Position numbers and translations under genes: made by a program. Positions 21,742 to 33,094 of a stretch of 64,000 nucleotides of DNA are shown here, in pieces. The stretch's first letter is position 1, and every line of letters begins with the position of its first letter. The notes beneath the pieces are model-generated. The model saw only the letters and a program-made list of their open reading frames with translations, did no database searches and was not told where the DNA came from. Location of the stretch: NCBI GenBank assembly GCA_965112735.1, contig OZ218953.1, forward strand, positions 248,001 through 312,000. Direction: 5' to 3'. Source of the DNA: Phaeosaccion multiseriatum (Eukaryota; Ochrophyta, other classes).

Positions 21742-23543
21742 CTACGAAGAGTCGAGCAGGTTGAGCAGGTAGTTGGCCGCCCTTTCTTCGTGTCCTTCGC
21801 ACACCTCGTACGCCTCCCTCACTCGCTCGCGATCGCAGCCCGTGATGCCCATCAGCTGCGTCGGGCGTGAGAAAAGGGGGGCGAGTGCAGCGATTAGGCC
21901 CGGCGCCACACCTCTACTCTTGGGATACATGCACAAGGCTGCGAGGCACACTACTCACCCGGGTGATGACCTCCTCATCCACGGCGGAAGCGCCCCCCAG
22001 ATGGCCGCCACCGCTGGGCCCGGCGGCATGGTCCGTCTCCATCGCCCTGGGGGCCGAGAGTAACAGAGGCCGACCGATGAAGGGGGGGGTTGGGTGTGTC
22101 CGCAAGCATGCATGTGACTGCTTTCTTACCTGTGCTCCGCCTCTCCCGCCGGGGCCGCAGCTGCTGCCCCATCTTCACCATCTTCCTCGTCGGGCCCGCT
22201 GCCCGTGCCAGGCTCCTCCTGGCTGTGCACCACGTTGAGGAATGCCTGCGGGTCGTTGTGTATGGCGGCCACGAGGAGGGGGTCCTGCTCGCCGAGCGCC
22301 TGCAGCACTTCCTGTAGGGCGTTGGGGTTGCTCTGCTCCTCCACAGATAGCACAAGCAAGGCAGCGCGTCAGTCGATTGGCCACACTTGGCGGCCACACC
22401 CCGGAGCATGAGCAGGCGCACCTGAACGACGCGCTGAATCTCGGGGAACTGGGGGTGCCTACGCAAATGGTCGAGTGAGCGGAAGGAGGGTGTCCACAGG
22501 GAGTCCTGCCCTTCCGGGTACCCCTCTCCTACGGCCCTCTCGTGTACCACGCTGCCCCCCTCTGGCTGCAGGGGCGCCTGTGGGAGGCCCTCCATGAGAT
22601 ACTCGGTGGCCACCTCAACGATGCCATCCGCGGCCTCCAGGGCTGCTTTGCACTGTTGCAAGGAAGAGTATGTGGGCATTACGTGTTCGATAAGCCTGGC
22701 GGGCTTGCAAACAGGCACGGACCTGCTCCTTGGGGAAGCCCATGGACATCAGCTGCTCAAGGAGCTCATGTCCAGGAGCGGGGCTCTCTGCCGGAGCAGC
22801 AGCAGCAGCAGGGGCAGCGCCAGGGGCAGCAGGAGAAGGATCGCGCCCACCCGACTCTGCCGGTGGAGTCGCTGGAAGGAGAGCAGCGTTGAGTTGAGTT
22901 GAGTTGAGGGGATGGAGAGGGAAGGGGCTTTCACATACATGGCGACTTCTTGGGCTTATTCTTCTTGGACTTAGCGACAAAGCAAACAACCTTATCGTCT
23001 CGCTGAATGTCATACTCGCGCAGGGCCTTTTCATCATCGGACAGAACGGTGCCCTGCAAGGGACAAGGCGAGGGAGGAGGAGAGTGACGGGGATGAGGAG
23101 CAGTCGATGGAAGCAACCGAGATGCCTGACGACCAGACCACTGACAGACACTTGTTCGCCCCGCTTGGATCTTGAGGAGGCTCAAAAAGAGGCCGCTGGG
23201 CACGCTCCATGCCACTGGCCAGACAGAGAGTGCTGTAGAACACACACCGTGCTTGACTTCCGCAATATCTCAAACGGATCTACACGGAAGCACGCAATAG
23301 GCTCTTGCAACTATACCTTGCACACGAGCTTTTGTTTACTCGCACTATAGTCCTCTCCCCGTTCCTTCTGGATCGCAGCCTTCAAGTCCCACACCTTCCG
23401 CAAAAAAGGGGGGAAAAGAGGTCAAGCAAGCATTTAAGCAACGAAGGGAAAAGCCCAAGCTTATCTTTTACCTTGTCATCTTCCCGGACCTTCACCTCGA
23501 AGAAGTCTCCCCCAATCGTCTGTATCCTTACAGCCAAATCCAT
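21742..23543 (-). CDS. RAD23: RAD23 ubiquitin receptor / nucleotide-excision repair factor
   Basis: Eight exons (23543-23472, 23394-23317, 23053-22939, 22871-22723, 22652-22422, 22332-22130, 22046-21959, 21855-21742) join to 349 residues, within the usual RAD23 size range. Domain order is canonical. Ubiquitin-like domain (1 to about 85): MDLAVRIQTIGGDFFEV, then KQKLVCKGTVLSDD. First UBA (about 123-163): LLEQLMSMGFPKEQ, then ALEAADGIVEVATEYLMEG. XPC-binding domain (about 200-245): HPQFPEIQRVVQ, NPNALQEVLQALGEQDP. C-terminal UBA (about 312-349): LMGITGCDRERV, ANYLLNLLDSS. RAD23 shuttles ubiquitylated substrates to the proteasome and stabilises XPC/Rad4 at DNA damage. Pro/Ala-rich linkers separate the domains. 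It is divergent with the small membrane-protein gene. Confidence 0.95.
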
Positions 23544-23707
23544 GGCGGCAGAGGAAAAAGAGAAAAGAGAGAAGGGGGGGGGGCGGAGGGCGGGCGGGGC
23601 TTCGTTTTGTTGACTTACCGACCGACCCTCGCTTTCACGATTGCTTTCACCTCAAAGCTCGTCTGCTTGAGACGCCTGGCCTTGAATTTTGTTGCGTCGG
23701 CTGCAAA
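23544..23707. promoter_or_regulatory. putative bidirectional promoter (RAD23 / small membrane protein)
   Basis: A 164 bp gap between divergent starts, with a G-rich run at 23572-23602. No TATA box is evident. Confidence 0.35.
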
Positions 23708-24133
23708 ATGGCGAGTGGATTGAAGAGCCGGAGGAGAGGCAGGGCAGCAACGGAACCACCAGACGAGGACTTGGCGTACTCAGAGGAGAGGGCAGGACGA
23801 GACGAAGAGGACGCCGACAGGGTCGAGCCTGGGTCAGTTTTCGACGGGGATTTGCTTGGGCAGGACTTGTCCCGCAACTTGATCCAGCGCATGTACTTTC
23901 TGTTCCAGGTGGAAACGGGGGTGTTCGCCTGTAGTATACCAGAGCAAGTCATCATTATCAGTTGTATTCTATCGTGTCTGTGGTTTAGTCTATACTACAC
24001 GTGTCGTGCCGTACTGTGGGTTGCGAGGCTTCTCCTCAGCGTCCCCTTCGTGGAGGAGCAGTGGCTTCGTGTGCTGCAGAGTGGCAAGGAGCTGGGCTCG
24101 AGTGTGGGCGTGAGCTTCAGGTCTATGTGGTGA
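23708..24133 (+). CDS. small membrane protein, unknown family
   Basis: An intronless frame of 141 residues. The first 55 residues are basic and then acidic (ASGLKSRRRGRAA, then DEDLAYSEERAGRDEED). QDLSRNLIQRMYFLFQVETG follows, then one or two hydrophobic segments, VIIISCILSCLWFSLYYTC and VLWVARLLLSVPFV, and a short polar tail. This suggests a one- or two-pass ER or endomembrane protein with a cytosolic N-terminus. No homologue is recognised. The start lies 164 bp from the divergent RAD23 start, which supports it being a real gene. The 310 bp after its stop separates it from the convergent scaffold gene. Confidence 0.6.
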   Translation: MASGLKSRRRGRAATEPPDEDLAYSEERAGRDEEDADRVEPGSVFDGDLLGQDLSRNLIQRMYFLFQVETGVFACSIPEQVIIISCILSCLWFSLYYTCRAVLWVARLLLSVPFVEEQWLRVLQSGKELGSSVGVSFRSMW

Positions 24134-24443
24134 TGGGTCTCCGATCAGATACCTTGGGGACAAGTGGAGATAGAGCTATGCACCCGAGGGCTGCATAGTG
24201 TTATTCGCCCCATGGGGTGCACAGTTCCACCTGCGTAGTACGTACAACTGGTGGGAGTATCGCGGCTGTTGTGTTCAGAGAGGCATTTTGTGGTTTGCAC
24301 CGGTTGTTGTGCCCAAGGCTCAGCAGCAGAAGGCCTGGAGCACGCACAAACTATTGTATAAACTATAATTAGTTGACTTCAAGAAGCGACTTGGCGCTTG
24401 TAGCTTGCGCAGCCGGCAGACTGCCCATGCCTGGCGCCACAGC
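24134..24443. other. intergenic between convergent genes
   Basis: The 3' flanks of the small membrane-protein gene and the scaffold gene. No coding frame or clear structured RNA is visible. Confidence 0.4.
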
Positions 24444-27400
24444 TTATCCCACCTTGATGGTGTAACTTTCGTCATCGGTATCCACGGCTTTAGCGACCCC
24501 CGCTTGCCCGGGTTCGTGTGACGCTTGCGCGCTGCTCTCTTGCGCCAGTCCGGGCTTGCTCCACGAGCTCTCCCCCGTTTCCTCGTTCCAGTAGAAAGGG
24601 AAGCCGCTCTCCGCATCCCGCGCCTCCCGCCACCCGCGTGGAAGCAGAGAACCACTTCCTCCTCCTTCTTCTTCGCCTCCTCCTCGTCCTCCTCCTCCTT
24701 GTGCTGGGACGGGCAAGAGAGTGGCGCTCAGCTGCTGCTCCTTCTGCACGAGGCGAACGAGAGCACTGCGCCTGCGCTCGTATTTCTGCACAACACAGGC
24801 GGCTCTGTGTTCCACCAGTAGCTGCTGGCTGGCCTTCCGACCCTGCCTCCCCCTCACGCCTGCTTGGATGAGGACAGCGGCTTCAGCTTCTGTGAGAACG
24901 TGCTCTTGAGCGGTTGCATCGTTGGGCGACACCCAAGAACTCTCCCCAGTGACTCCGTTGTAGTAAAATGCTACGCCGCTTTCGGGGTCGTGGGCTCGTT
25001 CCCATCCCGGAGGCAGAGGCTCGGACTCTTCGTCTTGCTGCTGCTGAGCCTGGGAGACACCGTCCATGGCTCCGTCTTTGGCTGCGTCTTTGGCGGCCTT
25101 GGTGGAGGTGGCCAGCCTGGCCAGCACAGAGCGCCTCCGCTCGAAACGCTGCAGAGTCACTGCGGCGCGCTCCTCCTCCTCCTGTCGCTGCTGCTGCTCC
25201 TGCTGTTGCTCCTGTTCCTGCTGCTTCCGCTGCTGCTCTTTCGCTGCCTTGTGCTGCTCTCTGCTTTGTCGCCTGCTTTGACTGCCGCGGGTTGCTGCCT
25301 GTATGGCCGCCGCCGCCTACGAGGGGGAACAGTGTTATGGCATGCATGTGGTGAGAAGACCGTTCATGGGGGTCAAGCCAATGCGGTGAGTCGCTCACCT
25401 GGTTTTTCTGGCTACTTCTTCTTTTCGCGGCCGCCTGGATCTTCGCAGCGGCGACGGCCTGCTCGTTCCTGAGAGTGTCGCCCTCCTCAGCCTGCCTGAC
25501 TCGCCCTTGCAGCGTCTCCTCAGCCTCTCGGCTCCTTCTCCTTCGGCGGGTCAGGGCTTGAATCTTCACGGCTGCCTGCTCCTGTTTTGCCTTCTTCCGT
25601 CTGTTCTTCTTCGTTACCGCGCCTTGAATAGTGGCTGCTGCCCGCTGCTGCTCCTGCTCCTGTAGATGCCGCTTGCTTCTTCTTCTCGCGACCCCCTGGA
25701 TCCGTCGCGCCGCGACCTCCTCCTGCTGCGCCTGCCAGTCCCTGCTGCCGCTCGTAGGCTGCTGCAGGGCCAGGTCATCGCACGAGCATGATGGGTAGGG
25801 TAATATGGGGTGGGGGCTAACACGTTACAATTCGCGAGCAAATGACAACTTTGTGATGGCACGCACCTTGTTGTCCCGCACCGAGCGGCTCCTCCTGCGT
25901 GCGAGTCCCTGTATCTTGGCTGCGGCGCGCTCCCTCTCTGCCCTCACGAGCAGTCTGCGCTTCCTCTGTGCTGCTTGTATCCGAGCCGCTGCCTGCTCTT
26001 GCTTGGCCAGCTGCTTTCTCCTCTGTCTGCTCAAGGCCAGACCTTGTATCTTGGCGGCTGCGCATTCTCTTTGCGAAGTCTCTCGGCGCTGCTGCTGCTC
26101 TCGGTAGCTCTGCCTCCGTCTGGCCACGCCTTGGATCTTGGCGGCCGCTCGCTCGCGCTCGGAGGGGGCTTGAGCGCTGCTGGAAAGTCCCACGGAGGAT
26201 GGGTCTCCGTCAACAAGCGCGGGTTCGAACATGCATTTGAATGCGATATCGCACTTTCCTGATGGGCCAGCAGCGCTGATAGTGTCCGCCTGGACGCACA
26301 GCAGCACCCACTCGCTCCCGCCCCTCGCGCTTTCGATGCAGACTCGGGCCATGCGGGGGCCAGCAACGGTGGTAGAAGCAAGGAGTGAATCCTTGCCAAT
26401 GCCCTCGTCCCAAACCTCTACCGTCAGACCTTGAGCGAGTAGGCAGGCACCAGACAGGAGCTGCGAGTCACTACCTAGCTCGAGGTCTTCCTCCGGCCAT
26501 TGCGCGTCTTCGCTGGCGTCTTCCAGTACGCTCGTCTGCACCACATCCGCGGCACAGCCAATGGCGACATACGGGTCCAACCCGCCGCTCTTGGTGGGCA
26601 AAGCACGCACCTCCACCTCTGAGAAGCGCAGCACTCCATGAGCGTCTCGCAGTAGGGCCGCCTCCTCGGGGGTGCACAACGGCGCAGCAGGAGCAATAGG
26701 AGCAGCAGCAGGAGCAGCAGTAGGGACTGCAGCACTCGCACCCAGAGAGGGTTCCGAAGGTGCCGCACCACTACCACCCGTCGCTTGGCTCCCGGCAGGC
26801 GAGCAAGGAGCCGTCGACCTCCCCTCCTCGCTCAGCGCACTGCCCTTCCTTTCGACATCTTTATCCAGGTGGAGGAGCGAGCCTTCCACCTCGCGCCCCC
26901 CTTTACCCATACCAGTTGCTTCTTTCGCGTCCTTCTCTTCAATGTCATTTTCGTATTCCTCGTCCTCGTCCTCGTCCTCTTCCTCCCCCACCCCCTCCTC
27001 TTGGTGCTCTCCCCCCTTCTCCTCCTTCGCCTGCTGCTGCGGCTGCTCCTTCTCCTCCTCCTCCTCCTCCTGCTCCTCCTGTCGCTCCTCATTCTCCTCC
27101 TCATCCTCCTCCCAGTCCTCCTCCTCCTCCTCCTCCTCCTCCTCCTCCTGTGCCTCCTCACTCTCCTCCTGTTCCTCTTTCTCCTCGTGTTCCCCCCCGT
27201 GCTCTTCCTCCTCCTGCTGCTGCGTGTCTCTCCCCTGTTTTCGTGCTGCTGTATCGTCTGAGGAGGAGCTTCCTCGCTCTCCTGATATCCCATTGTTCCA
27301 ATCCTTAAGCTTCCTCAGCATCTTTAGGCGATGCGGCCGGAAATTTATCCCTATATCTGCTTGTGCAGAGGGGGGGAGGGGGAGAGGGAGACATTACATG

Positions 27401-28124
27401 CAGAACCGTTCCGGTGGGTGCTAGATTGAAAGGAGAGGCGTCAACACCTCGTACCTCTAAGGTCCTCCTCTGTGCAGACAAGCAAGTCTTGCAAGCGCAC
27501 GCCCCTTGTCAGTATTGCCGAGGCGTACTGCTCGAGTTCCCAGTCCTTCAGCAGCCGCATGAGGTGCTTCTGGGCGTTGCGCCCCCTCCCTGTCGCGCGT
27601 CCTTCCCCGCTCTTGTCCTTCTTGCCTCTCATGTCTGCCCGGACCCTCCCCAGCAGGAGCGCAGTCTCTCGCTCCAGCCAGGCGATCTGAGGAGTCCTCC
27701 AGGCGTCGGGCGAAGTGGGGGATGCTGAAGCCATGTCCAGCCCCGAGCCATCCCACGCAGAGGGGCCATCGAGCTGCGTAGTGGTGGTGATCAGTAGCTG
27801 CTCTTGCCCTTGTTGCTGCTGCTGCAGCTGCTCTGGCTGCTGCTGCCGCAGGGCGGCGGCGTCATAGTGCAAGAGGTGGTGGTGATGGTGGTGATGGTGG
27901 TGATGGTGGCTATGCCTTGTGCTCAGAGGCCGAGCGCGCAGGGCACTGGAGCGACCCGCAGACACGCTGCGCTTTCTTCGAGCTGTCGGACTGCCCCCGC
28001 GTGCTATTTGTCGTCCGTCTCGTGTGGCAGACCGAACAGACCCTTGCGCAACACTGTGGGTGCCGTCGAATGCAATTTGCTGCTGCTGCGGGGGAGAGTG
28101 GCTCTCCACTCCTCCAGAGGGCAA
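24444..28124 (-). CDS. multidomain scaffold: SAM, C2-like, IQ motifs, two WW domains
   Basis: Four exons (28124-27455, 27356-25867, 25761-25399, 25316-24444) join in frame to 1,131 residues. In order: a basic, poly-His/poly-Gln N-terminus; a SAM domain (about 187-245) split by intron 1, LLKDWELEQYASAIL and EEDLRDIGINFRPHRLKMLR; a very long Glu-rich stretch; a C2-like beta domain (about 455-590), LRFSEVEVRALPTKSGGLDP and LTVEVWDEGIGKDSLLAS; many IQ-like helices (AAAKIQGVARRRQ, AAARIQAAQRKRR); WW domain 1 (about 942-975), PLPPGWERAHDPESGVAFYY; further IQ helices; WW domain 2 (about 1066-1098), LLPRGWREARDAESGFPFYW. IQ motifs bind calmodulin or light chains, WW domains bind Pro-rich ligands, SAM domains oligomerise and C2 domains often bind membranes, so an adaptor role is inferred. 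No named orthologue is recognised. The start at 28124 is the first in-frame Met and is uncertain. Confidence 0.78.
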
Positions 28125-28700
28125 ACCGGAGGAGAAAGGCCGCCGAGAAGAAAAGGAAGACGAGGGCCTCGGCCGTCGCCGTCCTCCCCTCTCCTCCGGC
28201 CCCGCCGAGAAGACCAGAAAGGAGCGAGTGTCTGAAACACGCGAGGGACAAAATGTCAGAGACAGTCACGACGCAAGAGAAAGGGTGCACGTCACCGAGC
28301 TCCTACCAGGGGAGAGGCTTGCTGCCGCAGTGTAGGCCGCATCATTCGTGCGAATCTGGGCTCACAACATGACGTGGGGCAAGAGTGAGTGAGAGTGTCA
28401 GCGGTGATTTCTCTGGCCTATCCGACTCACCTGGATCCTCTCCGACCACACTTTGGCCTTCTTCATCCCGCGACAACGCGTCTCATCCGCACGCTTGACC
28501 GGGCTGGTGCTCATCTCGATTCTCCCAGGGCTGCTCCGAGTTCTTTACATAGGCGGCAACCCCCCTCAAAAAAAAAAAAAAAAAAAATTCAAATGTAACG
28601 CCATCCTTTTTCGTTCATCGCGTTCCATTCGTGAGAGGCATCCCATCATCATGCCTCAGAGCCTTAAATCCAGCTTTGCCCATTTCCTAGGTTACACTAA
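28125..28700. other. intergenic: scaffold gene 5' flank
   Basis: No supported gene. It includes a run of 18-19 A at about 28569-28587. The GNB1L stop is at 28701; both neighbours are on the minus strand. Confidence 0.4.
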
Positions 28701-30506
28701 CTAGTATATGTCCCAAAGACTGACACGACAATCCTTCGACGCCACTGAGAAAAGGCCCTGCGGTTGCTTAGCTCCCTCGTGCGGCACCCCGGCAGGAGGA
28801 GACATGCCCCCTGCCCCCACCCCTGCAAAGGCGATGGCGTAGATGCTCTCCTCGTGATGCTTGAGGACGGCAAGCGGCTTGAGCTGCTGGAGATCGAACA
28901 GCCGCACACGGTGGTCCCAGCCCCCCACCGCGAAGAGCCGCTGGTCGGGCCGTATCTCCACACAGGCGCAGCCCGGCCGGCTTTCACTCAAAGGGAAGGC
29001 CTTGACCACGTCGAGCTTGCCCTGTGAGAGAGACGGCAGGGTTGGGCAGAGTGAGACGACTCCGGGTACTCAATCGTGGTGGGCGGGGCGGACGAGCAGG
29101 GCGCAAAGTGTGTACAATACCTTCTGCATGTCGAGCTTGAAGGCCTGCACGTCTCTCCCCGCACACCCCGATACGCCTTTCCGAGTCTTCCTGTCGACGT
29201 CGAGACACAGCGCTGCAGAGCAATAGAGCACCATGCATTGGGTGGGGGAGGAGCGACATGAACGTGAGAAGCGAGCGTTGCAACACGTGCTACAGCGACG
29301 GTACGCACTTGGCTCTTTGTGGATCCTCTGGTGAATGAGGGGCCTGCGCGTGCTGCGCATGTCATGCACCACCACAGAGCCGTCCTCGTAGCCCGCCACC
29401 GCCAGCAGGCTGTTGCTGCCGCCGCGGCCCACGGGGGAGGCGCCCAGCAGCCGGCAGCACATGACCATGCCTGCAGTCGATGGGAAGGACGGTGGGACAG
29501 GGGAAGTAAGTCAACAACCTCATCAGTACTACTGCTGCTGCTGCTGCTACCGGACCTTGTTTGGCCTCGTGTGGGGGCAGCAGTAGGGGCGAGACTGGAT
29601 TCTCTCCGCTCTCGCGCACGTCCACGAGGCGCAGTCTGCTGTGGTGTTCGTCAGGCAGCAACAGCATGTGCTCGGCCAGGGAGCCGGACGAGCCATTCTC
29701 CTCCTCCTCCCGTGCGCGGCCATTCTCCTCAGATTGGCTCTTTGCATCTCCCACACCCACGCCCTCTTCTCCCATACATGTTGCTGCGCTGTTCTGTGCT
29801 TTCCACCGAACCGTGGCCATTTGACAAAAGTGGAAGGCCCCCGTACGTATTGTCATGAGGGGTGTCTGCGGCGGCTGCTGAGGATCCGCCCCACTGGCGA
29901 GGACACGCTCCATGTCCCACAGCTTTACCAAGCCGTCGCGGCCCTGGCTACGCATCGGGGTCAGGGACCAATTCGTATACAGGGAAAGGGAGGAGCTAGT
30001 AAGCGCTAGCAGGAGGGGGGAGAAGTCGTGCTTCCCCCTGTTCGTCTGCCAAAACAAGCGGAGACGCTTCGCCCCACTTGGTCTCTGAGCTACTCGTCCT
30101 CGATGAAAGTGGGGCGTCCCCGCTGCCTGTACAAGTTAGCACGCACCTGACGATCTTCCCTCCCAGCTCGTCGACCCTCAGCACTCCGGTTTTGTGCGCA
30201 GGAAATGAAGCCACCTTTTGGGTGTGTGTGTAGAGGTATAAGGATTGGGAACCCGAGAAGAATACATACATAGGAGCAGGTCGAAACTTAGCAAAAGACT
30301 GACCTTCCGAAACTTAGCAAAAGACTGACCTTCCTACGCCGCTGAAAGTCCCAAACATGGACAGTGCCGTCCGGAGACCCAGTGAGCAGCAGGCCCCGAG
30401 GTTGAGTCCACCAGAGGAGAGTTTGAGAGACCGAGTGACCGCGAAGCACCGAGAAAGGGGTGGGCTTTTGCTGCTGCCGATGCTGCTCCTGTTCGAAGGA
30501 GAGCAT
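28701..30506 (-). CDS. GNB1L: WD40 protein GNB1L / ASTRA-associated protein ASA1
   Basis: Six exons (30506-30330, 30214-30147, 29947-29556, 29470-29309, 29212-29121, 29021-28701) join to 403 residues, matching GNB1L/ASA1 in size. WD blades are visible: FSVLRGHSVSQTLLWW with GSPDGTVHVWDFQRRRK; GRDGLVKLWDMERVLASG; GYEDGSVVVHDMRS; FAVGGWDHRVRLFDLQQLKP; and the terminal SKDCRVSLWDIY, a hallmark ending of this family. ASA1 belongs to the ASTRA/TTT network that supports maturation of PIKK kinases such as TOR, ATM and ATR. An insert in exon 3 is Glu-rich and hydrophilic. The gene is divergent with the RBM5/10-like gene. Confidence 0.87.
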
Positions 30507-30873
30507 CGGTTCCTCAAAGCCCTTATGAAACCCTTAAAGAAACAACTGTCAAGGGGGGGAGAGGGGGGCCATCTCTCCTTACGGGAGCTCCTCTGCTGGC
30601 CTACCTTACGTGAGCTCCCATCTCTTCCTCCCCCTCTTCCCTCTACTATCCTAAGAGGTGAAACTTGGTGGATCTTAGGTTACAAGGCTGTGGAGGAGGA
30701 GACAAAGAGGAGTGGAGGATAGGAGACAACCAAAACGAGAAAAAAAAAAGAAAAAAAAGGCAAATGGACGTGTTTCTCATCCAAAAGTCACAGATGGCCT
30801 GCCGATTACACAAACCCGCGTAAATAGGATAACCCCCCCCCCCGCACACTCAAGCACTCTCTCATCTTAGAAG
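30507..30873. promoter_or_regulatory. putative bidirectional promoter (GNB1L / RBM5-like)
   Basis: A 367 bp gap between divergent starts. It has an A-rich run at about 30735-30760 and a poly-C tract at 30833-30844. No classical TATA box is assigned. Confidence 0.35.
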
Positions 30874-33058
30874 ATGGGGGGCGGGAAGGACAAAAGAGGG
30901 AGGAGTAGGAGCCCTCGTCGTGGATTCCACGACTCGAGAGAAAGGGATGGCCGCAGAGGAGGTGAGAGCCGCATTCTACCTGAGGGTGTCCCTTTTTCAC
31001 CCCTCCTCCTCCTCCTCCTCCTCCTCCTCGTTCTCTTTTCCACTCTCCATCCCCCTTTCTCTATTGCACCACACTCGTGCCTTCTATTGTCCTTTCTTGA
31101 TTGGCGTCTTTGGATGCCTTGCACAACAGTCGAGAGTCGCAGGGATGGCGAGAGCTTAATCACGCGAGGCGGTGTGCTACTTGAGGGGCTCAGGGAGGGC
31201 ACCACACGGACTATGGTTTGTGCTGATTGGATGTGGAGTCGAGGTGTCTTTTGTGGTGTTCCTCTGCTCCTGCTGCTTTCCACCGCTGCTTGTCGGCAAT
31301 CTGAGCAGCAGGAGCATCAGCACCAGCAGCCACAGCATCAGCGCCAGCAGCGCCAGGCCTTGCGTCTGCCCACTTCCTTTTTCCTCACCTCCACGCTTGC
31401 AAAAACCTCCACACGTTCGCACGCACGCACGCACGCACGCATGCTGCTGGCCCGGCGGGTGGGCCTACCTTTGTCTCCTCGCTGCTGCCCACCGCCTCGC
31501 ATAGGTCAAGGCCGCGCTGCGGGACTTTGCCGTTTTGTCTGTGCGCCTACCTGAGGGAGAGGGGGAGCCCGGAGAGGTATTTTCGGCGCGAGAAGCGACG
31601 GCGGAGGTGGTGCTCGCCGAGGACACAGCACGTGACGTCCTCAGTGCCTATGGTGAGTCCACGGTGCGGCGCACGGCAGTCAAAGTCAAAGCCAAAGAAA
31701 GGTCTCGCTGCTGCTACTACTGCTGTTCCTACTTCTGCTGCTGATGGCCCCTCCCTATGCTGCTGCCTCTCGCAGGGCCTTGTGGGATAGAGACATTGCG
31801 CGTGTTCGACACCGTCGTGCGCGTGTCTGCCTTGAAGCCCCGCCGATCCGAAGACGGCAGCAAAGACAGCAGCGGTAGTAGTAGTGTACGTAGGAAGCGG
31901 AGCCGGAACTTTTCCCACGGCACCAAGGAGGACAGCGGCCGCGAGGACCGGCGATGCGAGGACCGGCGCATCATCGAGCCCTACAGCGACGACATCTACG
32001 AAGGGCTACACGAAGGGGAAGGGGAAGGGCCGCGCAGAGACGAGCTGTGGGACAGGGGGGAGGACCACGAGGCCAGCGGCTGGAGTGCCAGAAAAGCAGA
32101 CTGGCTGTGTGGAAAGGTGAGTGAGAAAGGCGGAGCTCCTCGCACCCATGTTTTCCCCGCTGACACGACGTCCCGCTCTCGCTTGCTCTTGTCCGCTCTG
32201 TGCAGTGCTCCACGCACAACTTCTCCCGCCGCTCCGAGTGCTTCACCTGCGGTGTCCCCCGGGGCACAGACTCCCAACCCGTACGACGCGGGGACTCTCC
32301 CTCGTCGCAGCTCGTGTCTCTGGTGCCCACCAACGTGCTCATGCTTCAGTCTCTCTCCGTGCACTCCACCGCGGATTCCATCCGTACAGAGCTCAAGCAG
32401 TTCGCCCCCATCAAGGACGTTCGACTGTTGACTGACCCACAGTCAGGCGCTTCACGCTGCCTGGCCTTTGTGGAGTTCGGCAGCGAGCAGCACGCACAGC
32501 ACACGCTGGAGAAGAGTTCGGGGAGGGACGGGAAAGTCAAAATCGGCTCCAGACTTGCCCGAGTGGACTTTGCGTGTCTACAACCGGGGGTGGCGGGCAG
32601 CAGCGGCGGCAAGCAGGGGCAGACTCTCTTCACGGCAACCGGCCTGGAGACGGCTCAGCTGGTGCTGGAGGTGCAGGATCAGGTGCAGCGGCAGCTCCAC
32701 GATCAGGCGGTGGCTCAGCACATGCAGGCACAGGCGGAGCGCATTTCGTCTGCCACGGAGCAGGCCAGCCGCGCCAGAGAGAAGCAGGCAGAAGCAGGTG
32801 AGAAACAGGGTGGAGGGAGCTGGGCTGTTGTGTCGCACTCAGGGTCGGAAAGTTGAGGAACCGAAGGGACATATTGGGGAGTAACCCATACACACGCTCA
32901 TTCGCGCTTGCATTTTTTGCTTGGTACTTCCTACTTGCTTGAAGCCAAAGCGGAGGAGAAGGATGAGGAGTCGCTGGCGGCCATCGCGGCTGCGAAGGAG
33001 CGCAAGAGAAAGCAAGCCGTGGAGGGACAGTCTCAGGTCAGTATGTGTGTATATGTAT

Positions 33059-33094
<36 letters not shown>

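Noticed and set aside
26672-27424. Poly-Ser plus-strand frame of 250 codons
   Set aside because: Antisense of the Glu-rich tract (GAG/GAA) of the scaffold protein.
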